This document shows positions 43,396 through 52,304 of a stretch of 64,000 bases of DNA, one piece after another (the stretch's first letter is position 1; each line of letters opens with the position of its first letter). Made by a program: the position numbers and the translations under genes. A model generated the notes under the pieces. The model ran no database searches and was not told the DNA's origin. It saw nothing but the letters and a program-made list of their open reading frames with translations. Source of the stretch: Gordonia araii NBRC 100433 (GTDB lineage: Bacteria; Actinomycetota; Actinomycetes; Mycobacteriales; Mycobacteriaceae); assembly GCF_000241265.1 (NCBI RefSeq), contig NZ_BAEE01000064.1:150839-214838 (forward strand). Direction: 5' to 3'.

Positions 43396-45608
43396 TTACT
43401 CCCCCGCCGCGACTGCGAGCGCCCGCCCGGTCAACGACTTCTCGCACTCGGGCAGCGCCGCAGGGGGCCCGGCGAACAACAGGGTGCCCCCGTCGGAACC
43501 GGCTCCCGGCCCGATGTCGATGACGTGGTCGGCGCACAGGGCGTTGATCCGGTCCACATCGCTCGGATGCAGGCCGGTCGTTGGTTCGTCGAGCACGATT
43601 CGCTCGTGTTCCAGCGCGGGTGAGGCGCAGAGATGTCGCGCCAGCAGCAGCCGCTGCTTCTCACCGCCGGACAGCGTGTCGAGGGATTGGCCGACCGCGA
43701 TGTAGCCGAGACCGACCCGCTCCAGCCACGTCATGGCAGTGGCGATGGCGGCATGGCCGGCGAATACCTCCCCGATGCGCGGTGCCGGCATGTGCAGGAC
43801 GTCGGCGATCGAATGGCCGTCCAGTTTCGCCGCTAGCGCGGTGTCGTTGAATCGGGCGCCGCGGCACACGTCGCAGGGCATGGACACATCGTCGAGGAAG
43901 GCCAGCTCGGTGGTGATGAACCCTTTGCCGCCGCAGGCCGGGCAGGCACCCTTGGAGTTGAAGCTGAACCACGACGGCGCGAGTCCGGACGCGGACCCGA
44001 ACGCATCGCGCACGTCGTCGGCGACACCGAGAATGCTCAGCGAGGTCGATCGCACGCCGCCACGCAGGGGGTCCTGGCCGACCACGGTGAACTCCGGGTG
44101 CTGACGTGCGAGTTCGTCGGTGGCCAGCGAACTCTTCCCGGAACCGGCGACGCCGGTGACGGCGGTCAGCACCTCCAGCGGAATGTCGACGTCGAACCCG
44201 GTCAGGTTGTTCGCCCGGGCGTTGGTGACCGTCGCGCGACCTCGCGAATCACGCACCGTTTTCTTGACGCGAAGCCGGCGAGCCAACAACCGGCCGGTCA
44301 GCGTCGCGCTCTGCCGAAGATCGGCGGGCGAACCTTCGAACTGCACCTGGCCGCCGTCCGCCCCCGCTCCCGGTCCCATATCGATCACGTGGTCGGCGGC
44401 ACCGATCACCTGCTGGTGGTGCTCCACCACCAGGACGGTGTTCCCGGCATCCCGAAGGCGCAGGAGCAGCTTGTTGAGCCGTTGGACGTCGGCGGGATGC
44501 AGTCCCGTGGACGGCTCGTCGAAGACGTAGGTCACGTCGGTCAGCGCGCTGCCGAGGTGGCGGACGATCTTCACGCGCTGCGCCTCCCCTCCCGACAGGG
44601 TCCCGGACTGCCGGTCGAGCGAGAGGTAGCCGAGCCCGACCGACAGCAACGCGTCGAGCGTGTGCCGGATGTTCGCCAGCGCCGGCGCGATCCGGGGAAC
44701 GTCCATCTCGCCGACGAGCGCGCGCAGCTTCGCCACTGACATCGACGACCAGTCGACGATCGATCTGCCGTCGATCAGGCTCGCCCTGGCGGCGGCGTTG
44801 AGCCGCGCTCCGCCGCATTCTGAGCACTGGCGTCGAGTCATCAACCGGTCCAGTTCTTCGCGCACCGATGCCGAGATCTTCGTCGGGTGGTTCTTGACAT
44901 AGACATCGCGCATCCTGGTCACGACGCCGTCGAAACGCGCGGTCTGCGGGAACTCCGGATCCGGATTCGGGAGCTTCACCTGGTCGGCGTAGAGGAACAG
45001 CGTCATCTCTTCGGGCGTGTAGTCCTTGAGCGGCTTCTTCCGGTCGACCAGCCCGCAGTGGGCGAATCGCTTCCACCGGTACACGCCCGGGCGGAACTGG
45101 CTGAACCGCACGGGCCCCTCGTCGATGTTCTTCGACGGATCGATCAACTCGTCGACATCGATGTCGACGACCGTGCCGAGGCCTCGCAGACCGGGCACAT
45201 CCCGGACGGATCGTTGAACGAATAGGACGGTGAGTACCCGGCCGACGGCTCGCCGATCCGCGAGAAGACGAGGCGCAGCAGCGGTGCCACGTCGGCCGCC
45301 GTGGCCACCGTGGACCTCGCGTTGCCGGTGAAGCGCCGCTGATCGATCAGCGCGGTGAAGGTGAGACCGGACATCGACTGCACCTCTGGCGCGGGCATCT
45401 GCGGCAGCCTGTTGCGGACGAATACCGAATACGAGTCGTTCACCAGGCGCTGGGCCTCCGCGGCGATGGTGTCGAGCACCAGCGACGACTTACCCGACCC
45501 CGACACCCCGGTCACGACGGTGAAAGCCTGTTTGGGCACGTCGACGGTGACGTTGCGCAGGTTGTTCGTCGTCGCCCCGACGACGCCGATGATCTCCTCG
45601 CGGGCCAT
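43396..45608 (-). pseudogene. UvrA-like (DrrC/UvrA2-type) ATPase, frameshifted and deleted
   Basis: Two-ABC, UvrA-type protein (intact about 755 residues) broken in two places. The N-terminal part (45608 to about 45183: VVTGVSGSGKSSLVLD, FNDPSGMCPVCE) runs into a shifted frame at GAGGCCTCG where GAGGGCCTCG would be needed, a one-base loss near 45181-45184; the rest continues from there (GLGTVVDIDVDELID, LSGGEAQRVKIVRHLG, DEPSTGLHPADV, VVEHHQQVIGAADHVID). In the second ATPase domain, the stretch between DEPTTGLHPSDVDRINALC and ADHVIDIGPGAG lacks about 22 residues including the H-loop, judged against the first domain. Homologues confer drug tolerance or DNA-damage functions. Unlikely to be active. 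Confidence 0.85.
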
Positions 45609-45648
45609 GGTGCAACCGTAACGAGACCTCTTCGGCGCGTCCGCCGGT

Positions 45649-45960
45649 TCAGTCGTTGGCGATGTCCAGGCGCTCGGCGATCCGGGCGATAGCGGTCGCC
45701 AGCTCCACGTCGGCGTCGGTGAGCTGCCCCACCGCGTGCGTGATGACGGTGAACGTCACGGTGCCGTACCGGAAGTCGATGTCCGGGTGGTGATTGGCAG
45801 CCTCGGCGGCCTCGACCGCTTCGGTGACGAGATTGAGGCCGCGAACCATCGATTGCGTCCGGTATTCGGCGCGCAGCGCTCCCTCGGCGACATGCCAGGG
45901 CGCTGGCACCGCCTCCGCGGCTTCTTCCGCCGTGAGTTTTCGGTAGCGGTCGGTAGTCAT
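45649..45960 (-). CDS. 4a-hydroxytetrahydrobiopterin dehydratase (pterin carbinolamine dehydratase)
   Basis: 103-residue PCD/DCoH-type enzyme with the active-site motif ANHHPDIDFRYGTVTF (His57, His58) and THAVGQLTDADVELA (His75). It dehydrates 4a-hydroxy-pterin in pterin recycling. Start ATG 45960 preceded by GGAGG at five bases; an ATG 12 nt earlier is less well placed. Confidence 0.9.
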   Translation of the reverse strand: MTTDRYRKLTAEEAAEAVPAPWHVAEGALRAEYRTQSMVRGLNLVTEAVEAAEAANHHPDIDFRYGTVTFTVITHAVGQLTDADVELATAIARIAERLDIAND

Positions 45961-46051
45961 GTGCGCCTCCATTGCCTCGCGATACGTCCCACCTTCCTTG
46001 GTACGCCCCTCTCGCGGCGTTCTGGTGCTTTCGCCCGTATCGCACGAGACG

Positions 46052-47653
46052 CTAGCGTTCGATCGCCAGCCCGTCGTCGTCCAGCACGACCCTGGTATCG
46101 ATGCGAAGCCGCTCCAGGAAAGCATCGTCGTGGCTCACCACGATGAGCCCGCCTCGGTAGGCGTCCAAGGCGTCGACCAGTTCGTCGATGCTCGCCAGGT
46201 CCAGGTTGTTGGTCGGTTCGTCGAGGATGAGGAGCTGATTCGGGGGGTCCGCGAGCAGCAACCGGGCGAGGGCCACCCGGAATCGCTCGCCGCCGGAAAG
46301 CACGCCGATCGGCCGCAGTACGTCGTCGGCGCGAAACAGAAACCGTGCCAGTTGGGCGCGAATCTCGACGGCCGGAGTGTGCTGGGCCGTCTGGCGGACC
46401 GCCTCGAAGATCGTCGATTCGTCGTCGAGGTTGTCCAGCCGCTGCGGCAGGTAGCCGATGCGGCCGGTCTGAGCGATCGCCCGGACGCGGTCCTCGTCCG
46501 ACTCGTCGTCGGCGAACAGTGACTCGAGCAGCCTGGTCTTGCCGATCCCGTTGCGGCCGGTGAGCGCCACGCGCTCGGGTCCGGCGATGACGATCGGATC
46601 GTGCCGCCCGTCGTGCAGTTCGGCGAGGCGCCGACCGGTCGAGACACCGGGATCCGGCAGATCGATGCGAATCCGGGCGTCGTCGCGCAAGCGCGCCTCC
46701 TGGCTGTCGAGTTCCTCCCGCGCAGCCTCGACCCGTCCGTCGAGCTGACCGCGGAGCTTTCCGGCCGAGACCTGCGCGCTGCCCTTGAGCATGTTCATGA
46801 TGATCTTCGGTTTGCGCTTGTTCTCGAAGTCGGTCTTGGCGTACCGGCTGCGCCTGGCCAGCTTGGTCTCCGCCTCGACGCGCTGGCGCTTCTCCTTCTT
46901 CAGCTCCTGCTCGGCGGACCGGACGGCCTGCTGGGCAGCGGCCTGTTCGGCGGCGACGTACTCGCGGTAGGCGCTGAACGGACCGCCGAAGACGGTCATC
47001 GAGCCCGACCGCAACTCGGCGGTCTCGTCGAGGAGGTCGAGCAGGGTCACGTCGTGGCTCACGACGATGAGCGCACCCGACCACGCCGTGACGGCGTCGT
47101 AAAGTCCGTGCCGGGCCTGGCGGTCGAGGTTGTTCGTGGGTTCGTCGAGCAGCACCACCTCGTCACCCGCCAAGCGCAAGCCCGCGAGCGCGGCGAGCAC
47201 GGTCTCGCCGCCGGACAGTTGGCTGACCGGACGGTCGAGACCGATCGAGCTGAGGCCCAGCACGTCGAGCGCGGCGCGGGCACGGGACTCGGCATCCCAG
47301 TCATCGCCCAGTTCGTCGAAGCGGCGCGGGTCGGTGTCACCGGATTCGATGGCGCGCAGGGCGTCGAGGCGGACGCGGATTCCCAGCAGGTCGGCCACCG
47401 TCGCGTTGGTCTTGAGGGTCAGCTGCTGCGGCAGATAGCCAACAACGCCGTCGATATCGATCCGGCCGGATGACGGCGTCAACTCTCCGGCGACGAGTCG
47501 CAGCAGCGTCGACTTGCCGGAACCGTTGGTCCCGATGAGGCCGGTGCGCCCGGCGCCGAACGCCGCGTCGACGCCGGTGAATACGGGCGTGCCGTCGGGC
47601 CAGGAGAAGGAGAGGTCGCTGAGTACGACAGCAGGGTTGTGCGGGATGGACAT
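46052..47653 (-). CDS. ABC-F protein, resistance-type
   Basis: 533-residue twin-ATPase ABC-F protein: Walker A GTNGSGKST (42-50), signature LSGGE, Walker B LLDEPTNNLD; a strongly charged linker (AEQELKKEKRQRVEAETKLARRSRY, in parts) with KPKIIMNMLKGSAQ; second Walker A GRNGIGKTRLLES, LSGGERFRVALARLLL, ILDEPTNNLD. Ribosome-associated. Its 5' leader carries a short ORF, a hairpin and a well-spaced promoter, the layout of inducible antibiotic-resistance ABC-F and erm genes. Start ATG follows CCGGAG. Drug spectrum unknown. Confidence 0.9.
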   Translation of the reverse strand: MSIPHNPAVVLSDLSFSWPDGTPVFTGVDAAFGAGRTGLIGTNGSGKSTLLRLVAGELTPSSGRIDIDGVVGYLPQQLTLKTNATVADLLGIRVRLDALRAIESGDTDPRRFDELGDDWDAESRARAALDVLGLSSIGLDRPVSQLSGGETVLAALAGLRLAGDEVVLLDEPTNNLDRQARHGLYDAVTAWSGALIVVSHDVTLLDLLDETAELRSGSMTVFGGPFSAYREYVAAEQAAAQQAVRSAEQELKKEKRQRVEAETKLARRSRYAKTDFENKRKPKIIMNMLKGSAQVSAGKLRGQLDGRVEAAREELDSQEARLRDDARIRIDLPDPGVSTGRRLAELHDGRHDPIVIAGPERVALTGRNGIGKTRLLESLFADDESDEDRVRAIAQTGRIGYLPQRLDNLDDESTIFEAVRQTAQHTPAVEIRAQLARFLFRADDVLRPIGVLSGGERFRVALARLLLADPPNQLLILDEPTNNLDLASIDELVDALDAYRGGLIVVSHDDAFLERLRIDTRVVLDDDGLAIER

Positions 47654-47667
47654 GGAAACTCCGGATC

Positions 47668-47714
47668 GTCGAGTGGCGCGCTGACGATTCGAGCCTCCGG
47701 TGAGAGGCGTCAGG
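47668..47714 (-). promoter_or_regulatory. Hairpin between leader ORF and ABC-F gene
   Basis: On the minus strand CTGACG ... CGTCAG arms flank an inner GCCTC/GGAGGC stem in the 5' leader, directly after the leader ORF stop. This can work as a switchable terminator or RBS-masking element; alternative pairing was not computed. Confidence 0.4.
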
Positions 47715-47750
47715 TCAGCGCAGGGCTACAGCGCGATCCCGATTGAGCAC
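47715..47750 (-). CDS. Leader ORF MLNRDRAVALR upstream of ABC-F
   Basis: Eleven-codon ORF with GTG start, Shine-Dalgarno AAGGA six bases upstream and TGA stop, 61 nt before the ABC-F ATG. It contains R-D-R, a +X+ motif of the kind at which macrolide-bound ribosomes arrest on erm leader peptides (established for such motifs; its relevance here is inference). With the hairpin that follows, it is a candidate attenuator. Confidence 0.5.
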   Translation of the reverse strand: MLNRDRAVALR

Positions 47751-47784
47751 AGCGAATCCTTCGTCGACGACATGTCCGCGCCCG

Positions 47785-47823
47785 ACGCTACGCCCACATG
47801 CCGATGACGGCCACCGATTTATT
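47785..47823 (-). promoter_or_regulatory. Promoter of ABC-F leader, WhiB7-like layout
   Basis: Reading minus: AT-rich AATAAAT (47823-47817), three bases, TGGCCG (-35-like, 47813-47808), 17-bp spacer, TAGCGT (-10, 47790-47785). An AT-rich box three bases before the -35 is the signature of WhiB7-dependent promoters. The predicted start near 47778 leaves a 28-nt UTR to the leader ORF. Confidence 0.4.
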
Positions 47824-47876
47824 CGGCCCCGGCGCCGACCGTGGCCAGCATTAGCTCATACGTTCGACACATCGCG

Positions 47877-47889
47877 TATTCTGGTCGCA
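47877..47889 (+). promoter_or_regulatory. -10 box for leaderless alkB-like transcript
   Basis: TATTCT (47877-47882) then six bases then ATG 47889; no SD. Supports this start over an in-frame GTG at 47841. Confidence 0.5.
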
Positions 47890-48524
47890 TGGTCGACGGT
47901 TTCCAGGGCTCGCTTTTCGACGCAGCCGTGTCCGGCGAGGCCGGTCCGGAACTCGGCGGCCTGGAGGTTGCTCATCGCGTCCGGCTCGATGCTCGCGCGT
48001 GGGTGGACGTGCGGCCCGGATGGCTGTCCGGGTCGGTCGGGTTGTTCGAGGAACTCGTCGATCGTGTTCCCTGGCGAGCCGAGCGGCGCGAGATGTACGA
48101 CCGCGTCGTTGACGTGCCGCGTCTCGTCGCGCACTACATGGCGTCCGATCGCCTTCCCGACCCGCTGCTCGACGAGATACGTGCGCGCCTGAGCGACCAC
48201 TACCGCCACGACCTGCCCGACGGATTCGCCACAGCGGGACTGTGCCTCTACCGCGACGGCTCCGACAGCGTCGCCTGGCACGGTGACCGCATCGGACGTG
48301 GCCGCCACGCCGATACGCTCGTGGCGATCGTCTCGCTCGGAACTCCCCGCTCGTTGCTGCTGCGGCCCCGCGGCGGCGGCAGATCCCGCCGGTTCACCCT
48401 CGGCTCGGGTGATCTCCTCGTGATGGGCGGGTCGTGCCAGCGCACCTGGGATCACGCCGTGCCCAAGGAACGGTGCGCGGGTGCCCGGATCAGCGTCCAG
48501 TTCCGTGCGCCCGGGGTCTGGTGA
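47889..48524 (+). CDS. alkB: AlkB-type 2-oxoglutarate/Fe(II) dioxygenase
   Basis: 211-residue demethylase of the AlkB group, which repairs alkylated DNA bases oxidatively. Metal ligands His131 and Asp133 (WHGDRIG) and His189 (TWDHAVPK); 2-oxoglutarate-binding Arg200 and Arg206 in ARISVQFR. No other repair gene is contiguous. A single gene with its own leaderless promoter. Confidence 0.92.
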   Translation: MVDGFQGSLFDAAVSGEAGPELGGLEVAHRVRLDARAWVDVRPGWLSGSVGLFEELVDRVPWRAERREMYDRVVDVPRLVAHYMASDRLPDPLLDEIRARLSDHYRHDLPDGFATAGLCLYRDGSDSVAWHGDRIGRGRHADTLVAIVSLGTPRSLLLRPRGGGRSRRFTLGSGDLLVMGGSCQRTWDHAVPKERCAGARISVQFRAPGVW

Positions 48525-48547
48525 GGCGCCCAGCCGGCTCCGAAGCC

Positions 48548-48919
48548 CTACTGCCAGACGATGAAGCCGAGTGCAACCGCGACGATCAGTATCGTCAGCA
48601 CCAGAATCGGCCACGGGCCGGGCAGCGGCCCGCCGGCTTCGAGCGCGCGATCGACGCGACGCCATCGCACGAGACCGGTCACAGCGGCGAGCGCACCCAT
48701 GAGGACCAGCGCCGAACCGATCGTGGTGCGGGCGTGCGGGTTGTCGAAGGGGTCGAAGATGTGCAGGACGGCGACGCCGGCCGCGATGAGGCCCATGGAC
48801 GTGCGCAGCCACGCCAGCATCGTTCGTTCGGCCGCCAGGGTGAATCGGGCGTCGACGGCCCCGGGGACGACCGCTGGGCCGTCCGGATCGTCGGCATCGC
48901 CGTGACGCGCGTCAGACAT
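48548..48919 (-). CDS. DUF202 (YidH-like) membrane protein
   Basis: 123-residue protein: acidic N-terminus, then RFTLAAERTMLAWLRTSMGLI (split; the DUF202 signature) and three helices ending WPILVLTILIVAVALGFIVW. Function unknown. Start ATG 48919 has an AGGAGG ten bases upstream. Confidence 0.85.
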   Translation of the reverse strand: MSDARHGDADDPDGPAVVPGAVDARFTLAAERTMLAWLRTSMGLIAAGVAVLHIFDPFDNPHARTTIGSALVLMGALAAVTGLVRWRRVDRALEAGGPLPGPWPILVLTILIVAVALGFIVWQ

Positions 48920-49122
48920 CGTCGGTAGACCTCCTGTTGCGTTCACCGGTCGCCAGTCCTCGACAGCATGGCACAGCCCGGTACCGAATCCGCGCATTCG
49001 GTCTCGCCGTCACCCGCTCGGCGTGAACCGCTCGCCGTGTTCCGACCGCGCGTCCCTTCCGTGTGCCAGTGTTAGCGCACGGGCCGACGCGCGTCGGACC
49101 GCCATCGGCCAAGGGAGTGGCA

Positions 49123-50955
49123 ATGACCGCCAACGGCAGCTATCCGTTCGACGACGTGCAGGACTTCAGGGATGCGGATCGAGGCCTGACCGCGACGCTC
49201 GACGTCGCTGCGATCACGAATTCAGCCGGCCAGGCGATCTGGGACTTCGACTCGTACGCCTTCCTCGACGGGGAAGCGCCCGACACCGTCCACCCGAGCC
49301 TGTGGCGGCAATCGCAGCTCACCGTCAAGCACGGCCTCTACGAGGTCACCGACTCGATCTATCAGATTCGCGGATTCGACCTGTCGAACATGACGGTCGT
49401 CGAAGGCGACACGGGCATCGTCGTCATCGACCCGCTCATCAGCACCGAGACCGCTGCCGCCGCTCTCGCCCTCTACCGCGAACACCGGGGCGACCGACCG
49501 GTCGTCGCGGTGATCTACACGCACTGCCACGTCGACCATTTCGGCGGCGTGAAGGGCATAGTCAGCCAGGAGGAGGTGGACGCGGGAACGGTCCAGATCA
49601 TCGCCCCCGAGGGGTTCCTCGAGCCCGCGATCGCCGAGAACCTTTACGCCGGAACGGCCATGTCCCGCCGCGCGGGCTACATGTACGGTGCCGCACTCCC
49701 CCGCAACCCGCGGGGCGGGGTCGGCGCCGGACTGGGACAGACCACCTCGACGGGCACGGTCACTCTGATCGAGCCGACGGTCGACATCACCGCGACCGGT
49801 CAGGAATTGACCGTCGACGGCATCCGGATGGTGTTCCAACTCGCTCCCGGCACCGAGGCACCGGCCGAGATGCACTTCCATTTCCCGGACCTGCGCGCGT
49901 TGTGCATCGCCGAGAACGCCACCCACACCTTGCACAACCTGCTGACTTTGCGCGGCGCGGTGGTCCGCGACCCGCACGGATGGTCGCACTACCTCGGTGA
50001 GGCGATCGAGATGTTCGCCGACGACACCGACGTCGTTTTCGCCTCCCATCACTGGCCGACGTGGGGCGCCGAACGCGTCCGCCACTTTTTGCAGACCCAG
50101 CGCGAGATGTACGCCTACCTGCACGACCAGACGCTGCGGATGCTCAACCGGGGATTCACCGGACCGGAGATCGCCGAGCAGTTCCAGTTGCCGCCGAAGC
50201 TCGACGAGGCGTGGAACACCCATGGCTACTACGGGTCGGTGAGCCACAATGTGAAGGCGATCTACCAGCGCTATCTCGGGTGGTTCGACGGCAACCCGTC
50301 GCGCCTGTGGCAGCATCCGCCAGAGGCGGCAGCGGTGCGCTACGTGGAGTTCATGGGCGGCGCAGATGCCGTCGTCGAGAAGGCGCGCAAGTCTTTCGCG
50401 GAAGGCGATCTGCGGAGGACGGCGCAGGTCCTCGACCATGTCGTGTTCGCCGAGCCCGAGCACGAAGCTGCCCGCGCACTGCTCGCCGACACGCTGGAAA
50501 AGCTCGGCTTCGGCTCCGAGAACGGCCCGTGGCGGAACTTCTTCCTGTCCGGCGCGATGGAACTGCGGACCGGCAATTTCGGCACCCCCACCGCGGCCTC
50601 GGGCTACGACATCGTCAGCCACCTGCAGCCGGAGATGTTCATCGACGGACTCGCCATCCAGATCGACGCGGCGAAAGTCTGGGACCTCGACATCACGACG
50701 CGCTGGGTGTTCGGCGAAACCCGGTTCGTGACCCGCCTCCACAACGGGGTCCTGCTGCGCAGCCGCGATCGCGACGACACCGAAGTCGCCGCGACGATCA
50801 CCGTCCCCGACGGGGTGCTGGTGCACCTGGTGACCGGCGACATCGCCGCCGCACAGGCAGCGGGACTGAAGGTCACCGGGGACGCCACGGTGCTCGGCAC
50901 GATCCTGGGAGCGCTGCAACGACCCGACCCCGACTTCAACATCGTGACGCCCTGA
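49123..50955 (+). CDS. Alkyl/aryl-sulfatase, SdsA1/BDS1 type
   Basis: 610-residue metallo-beta-lactamase-fold alkyl sulfatase. Zinc motif THCHVDHFGG (His134, His136, Asp138, His139), second-site residues in FCIAENATHTLHNLL-like segment (CIAENATHTLHN) and FASHHWPTWG. The C-terminal part has the dimerisation and SCP2-like lipid-binding domain (ITTRWVFGETRF, VHLVTGDIAAAQAAG). It releases sulfate from long-chain alkyl sulfates, fitting the sulfur theme. No signal peptide. AAGGGAG before ATG. Confidence 0.92.
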   Translation: MTANGSYPFDDVQDFRDADRGLTATLDVAAITNSAGQAIWDFDSYAFLDGEAPDTVHPSLWRQSQLTVKHGLYEVTDSIYQIRGFDLSNMTVVEGDTGIVVIDPLISTETAAAALALYREHRGDRPVVAVIYTHCHVDHFGGVKGIVSQEEVDAGTVQIIAPEGFLEPAIAENLYAGTAMSRRAGYMYGAALPRNPRGGVGAGLGQTTSTGTVTLIEPTVDITATGQELTVDGIRMVFQLAPGTEAPAEMHFHFPDLRALCIAENATHTLHNLLTLRGAVVRDPHGWSHYLGEAIEMFADDTDVVFASHHWPTWGAERVRHFLQTQREMYAYLHDQTLRMLNRGFTGPEIAEQFQLPPKLDEAWNTHGYYGSVSHNVKAIYQRYLGWFDGNPSRLWQHPPEAAAVRYVEFMGGADAVVEKARKSFAEGDLRRTAQVLDHVVFAEPEHEAARALLADTLEKLGFGSENGPWRNFFLSGAMELRTGNFGTPTAASGYDIVSHLQPEMFIDGLAIQIDAAKVWDLDITTRWVFGETRFVTRLHNGVLLRSRDRDDTEVAATITVPDGVLVHLVTGDIAAAQAAGLKVTGDATVLGTILGALQRPDPDFNIVTP

Positions 50956-50968
50956 CCGGGCATCGACG

Positions 50969-52213
50969 CTAGGCGGCCAGCGCCCCCCGGCGCGGACGCT
51001 CGCCGACGAGGAACCACGTGTTCTGGTCGTCCTTGCCCTTGACGGCGACGACCCCGCGCTCCTCGAAAACGAAGCTGCCGGCCAGTCTGTCGCGCACCGA
51101 GGCCGTCACCTGGATGCGGCCCGGCACCCCTGTCGATTCCATTCGCGACGCCAGATTCACCGCGTCTCCCCATACGTCGTAGAAGAACTTGGTCGAGCCG
51201 ATGACTCCCGCGACGACGGGGCCGTCGGCAAGGCCGACCCGCAACGGCATGGCACCGCCGTCGGCGCTGTTGACCGCGGCGCACACGTCGTGCATGTCGA
51301 GGGCGAAGCGCGCCAGCGCTTGCAGGTGGTCAGAACGCGGCTCGGGAACGCCGCTGACCACCATGTACGAGTCCCCGGTCGTCTTGATCTTCTCCAGGCC
51401 GTGACGTTCCACGAGCGCGTCGAGCTCGGTGTAGAGACGATCGAGAAACCGCACCACTTCGGTCGGCGACGTGTGACTGGACATGGCCGTGAATCCCGCG
51501 ATGTCGGCGAAGAGGATCGAGGCGTCGTCGTAGGTGTCGGCGATCTCCATGTGTGTCGGCTGTTTGAGCCGTTGCGCGATGCTGCGCGGCAGGATGTTGT
51601 CCAGGAGCGCTTCCGACCGCTCGTACTCCTCCTCCAGCGCGTCTTCGGCGCGCTGGATCTGCAACAGTCCGTAGCCGACGATCACGAAAGCCAGCACACT
51701 CGCCCCGACGGCGTTAGCGATGAAGCCCACCGTCATCAGCCAGTCGGGCAACCGCCCGGTGTTCGACGGCACACCCAGGTGCAGACCCACCACGGCCGTG
51801 ATCGCGATACCGAGGACCGCGAGTGCCAGCACGGGTCGTTTGCTTCCGACGATCATCGGCGCGGCCGCCGCCATGATGACGAAGTACAGGGACAGCCCGG
51901 CGCCGGTGCCGATGATGAGACTGAGCACGAGCAACGACACAGTGGCCGTCGCGACGAAGCCGATGGCCGGCGCCAACGGGCCGAGCCGTTTCAGCAACGG
52001 CACGAGTGCGATCGCGAGCGCGACGACCAGATTGGCCGCGCCGACCTGTGGTGAACCGGCGGCGAAACTGACGGCGGCGAAGGCGAAGCCGACCACGGCC
52101 GACCCGTAGGAGGCCACCGACACCAGCCGCTGACCCCGCACGTCCACCTCCGAGGGTGCGTCCAATCGGTCGCCCGAGACGCACCACGTTCGAAAGTCGG
52201 CGCTGGCCGGCAT
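50969..52213 (-). CDS. Class III adenylate cyclase, membrane-bound
   Basis: 414 residues: six N-terminal transmembrane helices (about 30-186), a coiled helix and a class III cyclase domain. Metal aspartates Asp237 (ILFADIAGF) and Asp281 (TTGDSYMVV); adenine-selecting Lys277 and Asp346 (FYDVWGD); transition-state Asn353 and Arg357. All catalytic residues are present, so it should make cAMP. TACGCT at 52225-52220 six bases before the ATG indicates a leaderless transcript. Confidence 0.92.
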   Translation of the reverse strand: MPASADFRTWCVSGDRLDAPSEVDVRGQRLVSVASYGSAVVGFAFAAVSFAAGSPQVGAANLVVALAIALVPLLKRLGPLAPAIGFVATATVSLLVLSLIIGTGAGLSLYFVIMAAAAPMIVGSKRPVLALAVLGIAITAVVGLHLGVPSNTGRLPDWLMTVGFIANAVGASVLAFVIVGYGLLQIQRAEDALEEEYERSEALLDNILPRSIAQRLKQPTHMEIADTYDDASILFADIAGFTAMSSHTSPTEVVRFLDRLYTELDALVERHGLEKIKTTGDSYMVVSGVPEPRSDHLQALARFALDMHDVCAAVNSADGGAMPLRVGLADGPVVAGVIGSTKFFYDVWGDAVNLASRMESTGVPGRIQVTASVRDRLAGSFVFEERGVVAVKGKDDQNTWFLVGERPRRGALAA

Positions 52214-52304
52214 TGTCCGAGCGTAGCGCGACTTCTGATCGCACGGGGCGCACATGAACAGCACGGCGCACCGCGCCCGGCACCGGCGGGAGACTCCGGA
52301 TCGG

